The notes below the pieces were generated by a model, which worked only from the letters and a program-made list of their open reading frames with translations, searched no databases and was not told the origin of the DNA. Positions 15,001 through 28,704 of a DNA stretch of 64,000 nt are shown piece by piece. The stretch lies in contig JAZGUH010000261.1 in NCBI GenBank assembly GCA_037893225.1, positions 248,001-312,000 on the forward strand, read 5' to 3'. Source of the DNA: Hippasteria phrygiana. Lineage: Eukaryota; Echinodermata; Asteroidea; Valvatida; Goniasteridae. Within the stretch, counting starts at the first letter, position 1. Every line of letters begins with the position of its first letter. The position numbers and the translations under genes are program-made.

Positions 15001-16242
15001 GTTTATTTTCTTTCCGGCCAACATCTGTGTACATGTTACCGTCTATTTATTGCTCCATGCATGTCAAATTCCCTGGGGTATGGACTTGCTTTACTCATTC
15101 ATAATTGCATGAAATATCAACCAAATACAGTAATTTCGACATGTATGGATAGCTTAGATCTGGCGCTACATGTTGCAATCATCGGCGGCTTCCCAGAGTT
15201 AAAACTTGTGGAGAAAATTCAAACCTCGCAATGTTTATTTTCTTTCCGGCCAACATCTGTGTGCATATTACCTTCTATTTATTGCTCCATGCCTGTCAAA
15301 TTCCCTGGGGTATGACTTGCTTTACTCATTCATAATTGCATGAAATATCAACAAAATTCTGTAATTTTTACATGTATGGATAGCTTAGATCTGGCGCTAC
15401 ATGTTGCAATTATCGGCGGCTTCTTAGAGTGAACACTTGTGGAGAAAATTCAAACCTCGCAATGTTTATTTTCTTTCCGGCCAACATCTGTGTACATGTT
15501 ACCTTCTATTTATTGCTCCATGCCTGTCAAATTCCCTGGGGTATGACTTGCTTTACTCATTCATAATTGCATGAAATATCAACCAAATGCAGTAATTTTG
15601 ACATGTATGGATAACTTAGATCTGGCGCTACATGTTGCAATTATCGGCGGCTTCTTAGAGTTAACACTTGTGGAGAAAATTCAAACCTCGCAATGTTTAT
15701 TTTCTTTCCGGCCAACATCTGTGTGCATATTACCTTCTATTTATTGCTCCATGGCTGTCAAATTCCCTAGGGTATGACTTGCTTTACTCATTCATAATTG
15801 CATGAAATATCAACCAAATGCAGTAATTTTGACATGTATGGATAACTTAGATCTGGCGCTACATGTTGCAATTATCAGCGGCTTCTTAGAGTTAACACTT
15901 GTGGAGAAAATTCAAACCTCGCAATGTTTATTTTCTTTCCGGCCAACATCTGTGTGCATATTGCCTTCTATTTATTGCTCCATGCCTGTCAAATTCCCTA
16001 GGGTATGACTTGCTTTACTCATTCATAATTGCATGAAATATCAACCAAATACAGTAATGTTGACATGTATGGATAGCTTAGATCTGGCGCTACATGTTGG
16101 AATCATCGGCGGCTTCCCAGAGTTAAAACTTGTGGAGAAAATTCAAACCTCGCAATGTTTATTTTCTTTCCGGCCAACATCTGTGTGCATATTACCTTCT
16201 ATTTATTGCTCCATGCCTGTCAAATTCCCTGGGGTATGACTT
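12080..16242 (+). repeat. Tandem duplication of a 9-monomer (2,082-bp) satellite A block
   Basis: Variant landmarks at 12197, 12563, 12795, 13489, 13720 and 13951 recur at 14279, 14645, 14877, 15571, 15802 and 16033, each exactly 2,082 bp later. The shared rare variants include an extra T in 'tttatttttct', the 'atttcgaca' change and 'tcaacaaaattct'. The boundaries are approximate because the flanking monomers are themselves similar. Confidence 0.8.
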
Positions 16243-19200
16243 GCTTTACTCATTCATAATTGCATGAAATATCAACCAAATGCAGTAATTTTGACATGTA
16301 TGGATAACTTAGATCTGGCGCTACATGTTGCAATTATCGGCGGCTTCTTAGAGTTAACACTTGTGGAGAAAATTCAAACCTCGCAATGTTTATTTTCTTT
16401 CCGGCCAACATCTGTGTGCATATTACCTTCTATTTATTGCTCCATGCCCGTCAAATTTCCTAGGGTATGACTTGCTTTACTCATTCATAATTGCATGAAA
16501 TATCAACCAAATACAGTAATTTTGACATGTATGGATAGCTTAGATCTGGCGCTACATGTTGGAATCATCGGCGGCTTCCTAGAGTTCAAACTTGTGGAGA
16601 AAATTCAAACCTCGCAATGTTTATTTTCTTTCCGGCCAACATCTGTGTACATGTTACCGTCTATTTATTGCTCCATGCATGTCAAATTCCCTGGGGTATG
16701 GACTTGCTTTACTCATTCATAATTGCATGAAATATCAACCAAATACAGTAATTTTGACATGTATGGATAGCTTAGATCTGGCGCTACATGTTGCAATCAT
16801 CGGCGGCTTCCCAGAGTTAAAACTTGTGGAGAAAATTCAAACCTCGCAATGTTTATTTTCTTTCCGGCCAACATCTGTGTGCATATTACCTTCTATTTAT
16901 TGCTCCATGCCTGTCAAATTCCCTGGGGTATGACTTGCTTTACTCATTCATAATTGCATGAAATATCAACCAAATTCTGTAATTTTTACATGTATGGATA
17001 GCTTAGATCTGGCGCTACATGTTGCAATTATCGGCGGCTTCTTAGAGTGAACACTTGTGGAGAAAATTCAAACCTCGCAATGTTTATTTTCTTTCCGGCC
17101 ACCATCTGTGTGCATATTACCTTCTATTTATTGCTCCATGCCTGTCAAATTCCCTGGGGTATGGACTTGCTTTACTCATTCATAATTGCATGAAATATCA
17201 ACCAAATGCAGTAATTTTGACATGTATGGATAACTTAGATCTGGCGCTACATGTTGGAATCATCGGCGGCTTCCTAGAGTTAAAACTTGTGGAGAAAATT
17301 CAAACCTCGCAATGTTTATTTTCTTTCCGGCCAACATCTGTGTGCATATTACCTTCTATTTATTGCTCCATGCCTGTCAAATTCCCTGGGGTATGACTTG
17401 CTTTACTCATTCATAATTGCATGAAATATCAACCAAATGCAGTAATTTTGACATGTATGGATAACTTAGATCTGGCGCTACATGTTGCAATTATCGGCGG
17501 CTTCTTAGAGTTAACACTTGTGGAGAAAATTCAAACCTCGCAATGTTTATTTTCTTTCCGGCCAACATCTGTGTGCATATTACCTTCTATTTATTGCTCC
17601 ATGGCTGTCAAATTCCCTAGGGTATGACTTGCTTTACTCATTCATAATTGCATGAAATATCAACCAAATACAGTAATGTTGATATGTATGGATAGCTTAG
17701 ATCTGGCGCTACATGTTGGAATCATCGGCGGCTTCCTAGAGTTAAAACTTGTGGAGAAAATTCAAACCTCGCAATGTTTATTTTCTTTCCGGCCAACATC
17801 TGTGTACATGTTACCGTCTATTTATTGCTCCATGCATGTCAAATTCCCTGGGGTATGGACTTGCTTTACTCATTCATAATTGCATGAAATATCAACCAAA
17901 TACAGTAATTTCGACATGTATGGATAGCTTAGATCTGGCGCTACATGTTGCAATCATCGGCGGCTTCCCAGAGTTAAAACTTGTGGAGAAAATTCAAACC
18001 TCGCAATGTTTATTTTCTTTCCGGCCAACATCTGTGTGCATATTACCTTCTATTTATTGCTCCATGCCTGTCAAATTCCCTGGGGTATGACTTGCTTTAC
18101 TCATTCATAATTGCATGAAATATCAACAAAATTCTGTAATTTTTACATGTATGGATAGCTTAGATCTGGCGCTACATGTTGCAATTATCGGCGGCTTCTT
18201 AGAGTGAACACTTGTGGAGAAAATTCAAACCTCGCAATGTTTATTTTCTTTCCGGCCACCATCTGTGTGCATATTACCTTCTATTTATTGCTCCATGCCT
18301 GTCAAATTCCCTGGGGTATGGACTTGCTTTACTCATTCATAATTGCATGAAATATCAACCAAATGCAGTAATTTTGACATGTATGGATAACTTAGATCTG
18401 GCGCTACATGTTGGAATCATCGGCGGCTTCCTAGAGTTAAAACTTGTGGAGAAAATTCAAACCTCGCAATGTTTATTTTCTTTCCGGCCAACATCTGTGT
18501 GCATATTACCTTCTATTTATTGCTCCATGCCTGTCAAATTCCCTGGGGTATGACTTGCTTTACTCATTCATAATTGCATGAAATATCAACCAAATGCAGT
18601 AATTTTGACATGTATGGATAACTTAGATCTGGCGCTACATGTTGCAATTATCGGCGGCTTCTTAGAGTTAACACTTGTGGAGAAAATTCAAACCTCGCAA
18701 TGTTTATTTTCTTTCCGGCAAACATCTGTGTGCATATTACCTTCTATTTATTGCTCCATGGCTGTCAAATTCCCTAGGGTATGACTTGCTTTACTCATTC
18801 ATAATTGCATGAAATATCAACCAAATACAGTAATGTTGATATGTATGGATAGCTTAGATCTGGCGCTACATGTTGGAATCATCGGCGGCTTCTTAGAGTG
18901 AACACTTGTGGAGAAAATTCAAACCTCGCAATGTTTATTTTCTTTCCGGCCACCATCTGTGTGCATATTACCTTCTATTTATTGCTCCATGCCTGTCAAA
19001 TTCCCTGGGGTATGGACTTGCTTTACTCATTCATAATTGCATGAAATATCAACCAAATGCAGTAATTTTGACATGTATGGATAACTTAGATCTGGCGCTA
19101 CATGTTGGAATCATCGGCGGCTTCCTAGAGTTAAAACTTGTGGAGAAAATTCAAACCTCGCAATGTTTATTTTCTTTCCGGCCAACATCTGTGTGCATAT

Positions 19201-22200
19201 TACCTTCTATTTATTGCTCCATGCCTGTCAAATTCCCTGGGGTATGACTTGCTTTACTCATTCATAATTGCATGAAATATCAACCAAATGCAGTAATGTT
19301 GACATGTATGGATAACTTAGATCTGGCGCTACATGTTGCAATTATCGGCGGCTTCTTAGAGTTAACACTTGTGGAGAAAATTCAAACCTCGCAATGTTTA
19401 TTTTCTTTCCGGCCAACATCTGTGTGCATATTACCTTCTATTTATTGCTCCATGGCTGTCAAATTCCCTAGGGTATGACTTGCTTTACTCATTCATAATT
19501 GCATGAAATATCAACCAAATACAGTAATGTTGATATGTATGGATAGCTTAGATCTGGCGCTACATGTTGGAATCATCGGCGGCTTCCTAGAGTTAAAACT
19601 TGTGGAGAAAATTCAAACCTCGCAATGTTTATTTTCTTTCCGGCCAACATCTGTGTACATGTTACCGTCTATTTATTGCTCCATGCATGTCAAATTCCCT
19701 GGGGTATGGACTTGCTTTACTCATTCATAATTGCATGAAATATTAACCAAATACAGTAATTTTGACATGTATGGATAACTTAGATCTGGCGCTACATGTT
19801 GCAATTATCGGCGGCTTCTTAGAGTTAACACTTGTGGAGAAAATTCAAACCTCGCAATGTTTATTTTCTTTCCGGCCAACATCTGTGTGCATATTACCTT
19901 CTATTTATTGCTCCATGCCCGTCAAATTCCCTGGGGTATGGACTTGCTTTACTCATTCATAATTGCATGAAATATCAACCAAATACAGTAATGTTGATAT
20001 GTATGGATAGCTTAGATCTGGCGCTACATGTTGGAATCATCGGCGGCTTCTTAGAGTGAACACTTGTGGAGAAAATTCAAACCTCGCAATGTTTATTTTC
20101 TTTCCGGCCACCATCTGTGTGCATATTACCTTCTATTTATTGCTCCATGCCTGTCAAATTCCCTGGGGTATGGACTTGCTTTACTCATTCATAATTGCAT
20201 GAAATATCAACCAAATGCAGTAATTTTGACATGTATGGATAACTTAGATCTGGCGCTACATGTTGGAATCATCGGCGGCTTCCTAGAGTTAAAACTTGTG
20301 GAGAAAATTCAAACCTCGCAATGTTTATTTTCTTTCCGGCCAACATCTGTGTGCATATTACCTTCTATTTATTGCTCCATGCCTGTCAAATTCCCTGGGG
20401 TATGACTTGCTTTACTCATTCATAATTGCATGAAATATCAACCAAATGCAGTAATTTTGACATGTATGGATAACTTAGATCTGGCGCTACATGTTGCAAT
20501 TATCGGCGGCTTCTTAGAGTTAACACTTGTGGAGAAAATTCAAACCTCGCAATGTTTATTTTCTTTCCGGCCAACATCTGTGTGCATATTACCTTCTATT
20601 TATTGCTCCATGGCTGTCAAATTCCCTAGGGTATGACTTGCTTTACTCATTCATAATTGCATGAAATATCAACCAAATACAGTAATGTTGATATGTATGG
20701 ATAGCTTAGATCTGGCGCTACATGTTGGAATCATCGGCGGCTTCCTAGAGTTAAAACTTGTGGAGAAAATTCAAACCTCGCAATGTTTATTTTCTTTCCG
20801 GCCAACATCTGTGTACATGTTACCGTCTATTTATTGCTCCATGCATGTCAAATTCCCTGGGGTATGGACTTGCTTTACTCATTCATAATTGCATGAAATA
20901 TCAACCAAATACAGTAATTTTGACATGTATGGATAGCTTAGATCTGGCGCTACATGTTGCAATCATCGGCGGCTTCCCAGAGTTAAAACTTGTGGAGAAA
21001 ATTCAAACCTCGCAATGTTTATTTTCTTTCCGGCCAACATCTGTGTGCATATTACCTTCTATTTATTGCTCCATGCCTGTCAAATTCCCTGGGGTATGAC
21101 TTGCTTTACTCATTCATAATTGCATGAAATATCAACCAAATTCTGTAATTTTTACATGTATGGATAGCTTAGATCTGGCGCTACATGTTGCAATTATCGG
21201 CGGCTTCTTAGAGTGAACACTTGTGGAGAAAATTCAAACCTCGCAATGTTTATTTTCTTTCCGGCCAACATCTGTGTGCATATTACCTTCTATTTATTGC
21301 TCCATGCCTGTCAAATTCCCTGGGGTATGACTTGCTTTACTCATTCATAATTGCATGAAATATCAACCAAATTCTGTAATTTTTACATGTATGGATAGCT
21401 TAGATCTGGCGCTACATGTTGCAATTATCGGCGGCTTCTTAGAGTGAACACTTGTGGAGAAAATTCAAACCTCGCAATGTTTATTTTCTTTCCGGCCACC
21501 ATCTGTGTGCATATTACCTTCTATTTATTGCTCCATGCCTGTCAAATTCCCTGGGGTATGGACTTGCTTTACTCATTCATAATTGCATGAAATATCAACC
21601 AAATACAGTAATGTTGACATGTATGGATAGCTTAGATCTGGCGCTACATGTTGGAATCATCGGCGGCTTCCCAGAGTTAAAACTTGTGGAGAAAATTCAA
21701 ACCTCGCAATGTTTATTTTCTTTCCGGCCAACATCTGTGTGCATATTACCTTCTATTTATTGCTCCATGCCTGTCAAATTCCCTGGGGTATGACTTGCTT
21801 TACTCATTCATAATTGCATGAAATATCAACCAAATGCAGTAATTTTGACATGTATGGATAACTTAGATCTGGCGCTACATGTTGCAATTATCGGCGGCTT
21901 CTTAGAGTTAACACTTGTGGAGAAAATTCAAACCTCGCAATGTTTATTTTCTTTCCGGCCAACATCTGTGTGCATATTACCTTCTATTTATTGCTCCATG
22001 CCCGTCAAATTTCCTAGGGTATGACTTGCTTTACTCATTCATAATTGCATGAAATATCAACCAAATACAGTAATTTTGACATGTATGGATAGCTTAGATC
22101 TGGCGCTACATGTTGGAATCATCGGCGGCTTCCTAGAGTTCAAACTTGTGGAGAAAATTCAAACCTCGCAATGTTTATTTTCTTTCCGGCCAACATCTGT

Positions 22201-25200
22201 GTACATGTTACCGTCTATTTATTGCTCCATGCATGTCAAATTCCCTGGGGTATGGACTTGCTTTACTCATTCATAATTGCATGAAATATCAACCAAATAC
22301 AGTAATTTTGACATGTATGGATAGCTTAGATCTGGCGCTACATGTTGCAATCATCGGCGGCTTCCCAGAGTTAAAACTTGTGGAGAAAATTCAAACCTCG
22401 CAATGTTTATTTTCTTTCCGGCCAACATCTGTGTGCATATTACCTTCTATTTATTGCTCCATGCCTGTCAAATTCCCTGGGGTATGACTTGCTTTACTCA
22501 TTCATAATTGCATGAAATATCAACCAAATTCTGTAATTTTTACATGTATGGATAGCTTAGATCTGGCGCTACATGTTGCAATTATCGGCGGCTTCTTAGA
22601 GTGAACACTTGTGGAGAAAATTCAAACCTCGCAATGTTTATTTTCTTTCCGGCCACCATCTGTGTGCATATTACCTTCTATTTATTGCTCCATGCCTGTC
22701 AAATTCCCTGGGGTATGGACTTGCTTTACTCATTCATAATTGCATGAAATATCAACCAAATGCAGTAATTTTGACATGTATGGATAACTTAGATCTGGCG
22801 CTACATGTTGGAATCATCGGCGGCTTCCTAGAGTTAAAACTTGTGGAGAAAATTCAAACCTCGCAATGTTTATTTTCTTTCCGGCCAACATCTGTGTGCA
22901 TATTACCTTCTATTTATTGCTCCATGCCTGTCAAATTCCCTGGGGTATGACTTGCTTTACTCATTCATAATTGCATGAAATATCAACCAAATGCAGTAAT
23001 TTTGACATGTATGGATAACTTAGATCTGGCGCTACATGTTGCAATTATCGGCGGCTTCTTAGAGTTAACACTTGTGGAGAAAATTCAAACCTCGCAATGT
23101 TTATTTTCTTTCCGGCCAACATCTGTGTGCATATTACCTTCTATTTATTGCTCCATGGCTGTCAAATTCCCTAGGGTATGACTTGCTTTACTCATTCATA
23201 ATTGCATGAAATATCAACCAAATACAGTAATGTTGATATGTATGGATAGCTTAGATCTGGCGCTACATGTTGGAATCATCGGCGGCTTCCTAGAGTTAAA
23301 ACTTGTGGAGAAAATTCAAACCTCGCAATGTTTATTTTCTTTCCGGCCAACATCTGTGTACATGTTACCGTCTATTTATTGCTCCATGCATGTCAAATTC
23401 CCTGGGGTATGGACTTGCTTTACTCATTCATAATTGCATGAAATATCAACCAAATACAGTAATTTCGACATGTATGGATAGCTTAGATCTGGCGCTACAT
23501 GTTGCAATCATCGGCGGCTTCCCAGAGTTAAAACTTGTGGAGAAAATTCAAACCTCGCAATGTTTATTTTCTTTCCGGCCAACATCTGTGTGCATATTAC
23601 CTTCTATTTATTGCTCCATGCCTGTCAAATTCCCTGGGGTATGACTTGCTTTACTCATTCATAATTGCATGAAATATCAACAAAATTCTGTAATTTTTAC
23701 ATGTATGGATAGCTTAGATCTGGCGCTACATGTTGCAATTATCGGCGGCTTCTTAGAGTGAACACTTGTGGAGAAAATTCAAACCTCGCAATGTTTATTT
23801 TCTTTCCGGCCACCATCTGTGTGCATATTACCTTCTATTTATTGCTCCATGCCTGTCAAATTCCCTGGGGTATGGACTTGCTTTACTCATTCATAATTGC
23901 ATGAAATATCAACCAAATGCAGTAATTTTGACATGTATGGATAACTTAGATCTGGCGCTACATGTTGGAATCATCGGCGGCTTCCTAGAGTTAAAACTTG
24001 TGGAGAAAATTCAAACCTCGCAATGTTTATTTTCTTTCCGGCCAACATCTGTGTGCATATTACCTTCTATTTATTGCTCCATGCCTGTCAAATTCCCTGG
24101 GGTATGACTTGCTTTACTCATTCATAATTGCATGAAATATCAACCAAATGCAGTAATTTTGACATGTATGGATAACTTAGATCTGGCGCTACATGTTGCA
24201 ATTATCGGCGGCTTCTTAGAGTTAACACTTGTGGAGAAAATTCAAACCTCGCAATGTTTATTTTCTTTCCGGCAAACATCTGTGTGCATATTACCTTCTA
24301 TTTATTGCTCCATGGCTGTCAAATTCCCTAGGGTATGACTTGCTTTACTCATTCATAATTGCATGAAATATCAACCAAATACAGTAATGTTGATATGTAT
24401 GGATAGCTTAGATCTGGCGCTACATGTTGGAATCATCGGCGGCTTCTTAGAGTGAACACTTGTGGAGAAAATTCAAACCTCGCAATGTTTATTTTCTTTC
24501 CGGCCACCATCTGTGTGCATATTACCTTCTATTTATTGCTCCATGCCTGTCAAATTCCCTGGGGTATGGACTTGCTTTACTCATTCATAATTGCATGAAA
24601 TATCAACCAAATGCAGTAATTTTGACATGTATGGATAACTTAGATCTGGCGCTACATGTTGGAATCATCGGCGGCTTCCTAGAGTTAAAACTTGTGGAGA
24701 AAATTCAAACCTCGCAATGTTTATTTTCTTTCCGGCCAACATCTGTGTGCATATTACCTTCTATTTATTGCTCCATGCCTGTCAAATTCCCTGGGGTATG
24801 ACTTGCTTTACTCATTCATAATTGCATGAAATATCAACCAAATGCAGTAATGTTGACATGTATGGATAACTTAGATCTGGCGCTACATGTTGCAATTATC
24901 GGCGGCTTCTTAGAGTTAACACTTGTGGAGAAAATTCAAACCTCGCAATGTTTATTTTCTTTCCGGCCAACATCTGTGTGCATATTACCTTCTATTTATT
25001 GCTCCATGGCTGTCAAATTCCCTAGGGTATGACTTGCTTTACTCATTCATAATTGCATGAAATATCAACCAAATACAGTAATGTTGATATGTATGGATAG
25101 CTTAGATCTGGCGCTACATGTTGGAATCATCGGCGGCTTCCTAGAGTTAAAACTTGTGGAGAAAATTCAAACCTCGCAATGTTTATTTTCTTTCCGGCCA

Positions 25201-27132
25201 ACATCTGTGTACATGTTACCGTCTATTTATTGCTCCATGCATGTCAAATTCCCTGGGGTATGGACTTGCTTTACTCATTCATAATTGCATGAAATATTAA
25301 CCAAATACAGTAATTTTGACATGTATGGATAACTTAGATCTGGCGCTACATGTTGCAATTATCGGCGGCTTCTTAGAGTTAACACTTGTGGAGAAAATTC
25401 AAACCTCGCAATGTTTATTTTCTTTCCGGCCAACATCTGTGTGCATATTACCTTCTATTTATTGCTCCATGCCCGTCAAATTCCCTGGGGTATGGACTTG
25501 CTTTACTCATTCATAATTGCATGAAATATCAACCAAATACAGTAATGTTGATATGTATGGATAGCTTAGATCTGGCGCTACATGTTGGAATCATCGGCGG
25601 CTTCTTAGAGTGAACACTTGTGGAGAAAATTCAAACCTCGCAATGTTTATTTTCTTTCCGGCCACCATCTGTGTGCATATTACCTTCTATTTATTGCTCC
25701 ATGCCTGTCAAATTCCCTGGGGTATGGACTTGCTTTACTCATTCATAATTGCATGAAATATCAACCAAATGCAGTAATTTTGACATGTATGGATAACTTA
25801 GATCTGGCGCTACATGTTGGAATCATCGGCGGCTTCCTAGAGTTAAAACTTGTGGAGAAAATTCAAACCTCGCAATGTTTATTTTCTTTCCGGCCAACAT
25901 CTGTGTGCATATTACCTTCTATTTATTGCTCCATGCCTGTCAAATTCCCTGGGGTATGACTTGCTTTACTCATTCATAATTGCATGAAATATCAACCAAA
26001 TGCAGTAATTTTGACATGTATGGATAACTTAGATCTGGCGCTACATGTTGCAATTATCGGCGGCTTCTTAGAGTTAACACTTGTGGAGAAAATTCAAACC
26101 TCGCAATGTTTATTTTCTTTCCGGCCAACATCTGTGTGCATATTACCTTCTATTTATTGCTCCATGGCTGTCAAATTCCCTAGGGTATGACTTGCTTTAC
26201 TCATTCATAATTGCATGAAATATCAACCAAATACAGTAATGTTGATATGTATGGATAGCTTAGATCTGGCGCTACATGTTGGAATCATCGGCGGCTTCCT
26301 AGAGTTAAAACTTGTGGAGAAAATTCAAACCTCGCAATGTTTATTTTCTTTCCGGCCAACATCTGTGTACATGTTACCGTCTATTTATTGCTCCATGCAT
26401 GTCAAATTCCCTGGGGTATGGACTTGCTTTACTCATTCATAATTGCATGAAATATCAACCAAATACAGTAATTTTGACATGTATGGATAGCTTAGATCTG
26501 GCGCTACATGTTGCAATCATCGGCGGCTTCCCAGAGTTAAAACTTGTGGAGAAAATTCAAACCTCGCAATGTTTATTTTCTTTCCGGCCAACATCTGTGT
26601 GCATATTACCTTCTATTTATTGCTCCATGCCTGTCAAATTCCCTGGGGTATGACTTGCTTTACTCATTCATAATTGCATGAAATATCAACCAAATTCTGT
26701 AATTTTTACATGTATGGATAGCTTAGATCTGGCGCTACATGTTGCAATTATCGGCGGCTTCTTAGAGTGAACACTTGTGGAGAAAATTCAAACCTCGCAA
26801 TGTTTATTTTCTTTCCGGCCAACATCTGTGTGCATATTACCTTCTATTTATTGCTCCATGCCTGTCAAATTCCCTGGGGTATGACTTGCTTTACTCATTC
26901 ATAATTGCATGAAATATCAACCAAATTCTGTAATTTTTACATGTATGGATAGCTTAGATCTGGCGCTACATGTTGCAATTATCGGCGGCTTCTTAGAGTG
27001 AACACTTGTGGAGAAAATTCAAACCTCGCAATGTTTATTTTCTTTCCGGCCACCATCTGTGTGCATATTACCTTCTATTTATTGCTCCATGCCTGTCAAA
27101 TTCCCTGGGGTATGGACTTGCTTTACTCATTC
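16025..27132 (+). repeat. Tandem duplication of a 24-monomer (5,554-bp) satellite A block
   Basis: The whole pattern of monomer subtypes from about 16025 to 21578 is repeated from about 21579 to 27132 with a constant 5,554-bp offset: 16264 to 21818, 17055 to 22609, 18578 to 24132, 20758 to 26312 and 21452 to 27006. The singleton variant 'aaatattaacc' at 19738 recurs at 25292. Identity appears essentially complete by eye, which suggests either a recent event or an assembly duplication. Confidence 0.85.
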
Positions 27133-28023
27133 ATAATTGCATGAAATATCAACCAAATGCAGTAATTTTGACATGTATGGATAACTTAGATCTGGCGCTA
27201 CATGTTGGAATCATCGGCGGCTTCCTAGAGTTAAAACTTGTGGAGAACATTCAAACCTCGCAATGTTTATTTTCTTTCCGGCCAACATCTGTGTACATGT
27301 TACCGTCTATTTATTGCTCCATGCATGTCAAATTCCCTGGGGTATGGACTTGCTTTACTCATTCATAATTGCATGAAATATCAACCAAATACAGTAATTT
27401 TGACATGTATGGATAGCTTAGATCTGGCGCTACATGTTGCAATCATCGGCGGCTTCCCAGAGTTAAAACTTGTGGAGAAAATTCAAACCTCGCAATGTTT
27501 ATTTTCTTTCCGGCCAACATCTGTGTGCATATTACCTTCTATTTATTGCTCCATGCCTGTCAAATTCCCTGGGGTATGGACTTGCTTTACTCATTCATAA
27601 TTGCATGAAATATCAACCAAATTCAGTAATTTTGACATGTATGGATAGCTTAGATATGGCGCTACATGGTGCAATTATCGGCGGCTTCTTAGAGTTAAAA
27701 CTTGTGGAGAAAATTCAAACCTCGCAATGTTTATTTTCTTTCCGGCCAACATCTGTGTACATGTTACCGTCTATTTATTGCTCCATGCATGTCAAATTCC
27801 CTGGGGTATGGACTTGCTTTACTCATTCATAATTGCATGAAATATCAACCAAATTCAGTAATTTTTACATGTATGGATAGCTTAGATCTGGCGCTACATG
27901 TTGCAATCATCGGCGGCTGCCTAGAGTTAAAACTTGTGGAGAAAATTCAAACCTCGCAATGTTTATTTTCTTTCCGGCCAACATCTGTGTGCATATTACC
28001 TTCTATTTATTGCTTCATGGCTG

Positions 28024-28029
28024 TCAAAT
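28024..28029. other. Left target-site duplication (TCAAAT)
   Basis: TCAAAT precedes the element and the same hexamer follows it at 42995-43000. Joining the flanks across one copy gives '...gctgtcaaattccct...', which is the satellite A consensus. A 6-bp duplication is the known signature of Polinton integrase. Because the element may end in T at 42995, a 5-bp CAAAT duplication cannot be excluded. Confidence 0.85.
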
Positions 28030-28263
28030 AGTAGTATAGAAGTTGCCGCTTCTGCAACAAATCAGATTTTTTCACTTTCTTCCCAACTTTTGCTGGGTAC
28101 CTATACATCAAATTTTTTAAAAACCAAAATAGTCTAAAATCACCCAAAAATAATTCAAAATTTTACTGGGTACCTATACACCAAAATTTGCACAAAATCA
28201 AGAAAATAAAAAGTGTTTTCCATAGTCTACAAGCATACTAAATCACCAGGGCGACCGGCGAAA
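28030..28263 (+). repeat. Left terminal inverted repeat of the Polinton
   Basis: Starts AGTAGTATAGAAG and matches the reverse complement of 42760-42995. The outer ~190 bp are identical apart from one base near 28215 (aagtgtttt versus aagtttttt). The inner ~40 bp are alignable but diverged. In Polintons the TIR ends serve as protein-primed replication origins and as integrase substrates. Small self-complementary stretches (agaag/cttct, ttgc/gcaa) lie within the first 40 bp. From 28264 to the first gene there is only AT-rich DNA with T runs. Confidence 0.95.
28093..28185 (+). repeat. Direct repeat pair inside the left TIR
   Basis: The 20-mer CTGGGTACCTATACAYCAAA occurs at 28093-28112 and again at 28166-28185, with Y = T then C. 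Each copy contains a KpnI palindrome GGTACC. The mirrored pair lies at 42840-42859 and 42913-42932 in the right TIR. Paired internal motifs near both ends are plausible binding sites for integrase or a replication factor, but no function is demonstrated. Confidence 0.75.
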
Positions 28264-28332
28264 TAGTTGGATTTGTTTCAAGCAAAAAAAATTAAATAAT
28301 TTTTTATTTTTTTTTTAAATATTATATTGCCA

Positions 28333-28340
28333 TTATAAAA
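28333..28340 (+). promoter_or_regulatory. TTATAAAA box directly upstream of the first ORF
   Basis: TTATAAAA ends one base before the ATG at 28342. The same arrangement, a TATAAA-like box within about 15 nt of the ATG, is seen upstream of several other genes in this element, which suggests a shared promoter with very short leaders. This is inference from position only. Confidence 0.4.
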
Positions 28341-28341
28341 G

Positions 28342-28704
28342 ATGGAAACACAACCTACGATTCAAGGATACAATAGATGGAAAAAAAAATCTTTAAAAAG
28401 ATATATCGATAAGTATAAATTATCTTTAGGATCGCCAACAGGACGCGATGGTGCATATATAAGGCGAGATTATATTCGAGCTATAAAAAGAGAAGAAGGG
28501 AAGTATACAAATTTGAGAATACGATCTAAAGCTTCGTTAGCGCAACTCGTGCGCGATAAAAATTTACGAGTCGTATCAACGGGTAGAAATGGTCGAGCGA
28601 TAAAAAAGGATTACGTCGAAGCTATACTAAGATTTAAGGAGAAAAATACTTTTCGAGAAGCAGACTTTCGAGAGACTAGAAGATTTGAAAACAGTTGGAA
28701 TTGA
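28342..28704 (+). CDS. SAP/HeH-like DNA-binding ORF, possibly the N-terminus of the polymerase
   Basis: A 120-aa basic protein with two internal repeats of about 33 residues (roughly residues 16-49 and 63-94). Each has the helix-extended loop-helix look of SAP/HeH modules: a K/R-rich helix, a glycine turn, then a second helix ending in DYIRAI or DYVEAI. It starts at an ATG preceded by TTATAAAA. Its end overlaps the open frame of the polymerase by about 16 nt, and that frame lies one base back. The conserved polymerase N-terminal region has no ATG until 28758, and the sequence upstream of that ATG still looks polymerase-like. I therefore suspect this ORF and the polymerase were once one reading frame. 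A separate small DNA-binding protein is the alternative. Confidence 0.6.
   Translation: METQPTIQGYNRWKKKSLKRYIDKYKLSLGSPTGRDGAYIRRDYIRAIKREEGKYTNLRIRSKASLAQLVRDKNLRVVSTGRNGRAIKKDYVEAILRFKEKNTFREADFRETRRFENSWN

Larger units (their letters stand above)
1..28029 (+). repeat. Satellite A array (231/232-bp monomer), left block
   Basis: About 121 head-to-tail monomers fill this stretch. The period is 231 bp, or 232 bp where one extra G is present ('tatggactt' instead of 'tatgactt'). Landmarks in every monomer are a BglII site in 'ttagatct', a block 'gtggagaaaattcaaacc', and 'ttgcatgaaatatcaa'. Monomers differ at a limited set of diagnostic sites (for example acagtaatg, gcagtaatt or ttctgtaat; cctagag, cccagag or cttagag; ggccaac, ggccacc or ggcaaac), so they fall into a few recurring subtypes. 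Short open frames of 66-120 codons occur in overlapping frames simply because the unit is short and repeated. I see no gene. The array begins before the window and is interrupted at 28030 by a Polinton. Confidence 0.97.

Noticed and set aside
67..28031. Many overlapping plus-strand ORFs of 66-120 codons in satellite A
   Set aside because: They repeat with the 231/232-bp monomer, occur in overlapping frames, often lack an ATG start, and change frame with a single G. They are by-products of the satellite, not genes.
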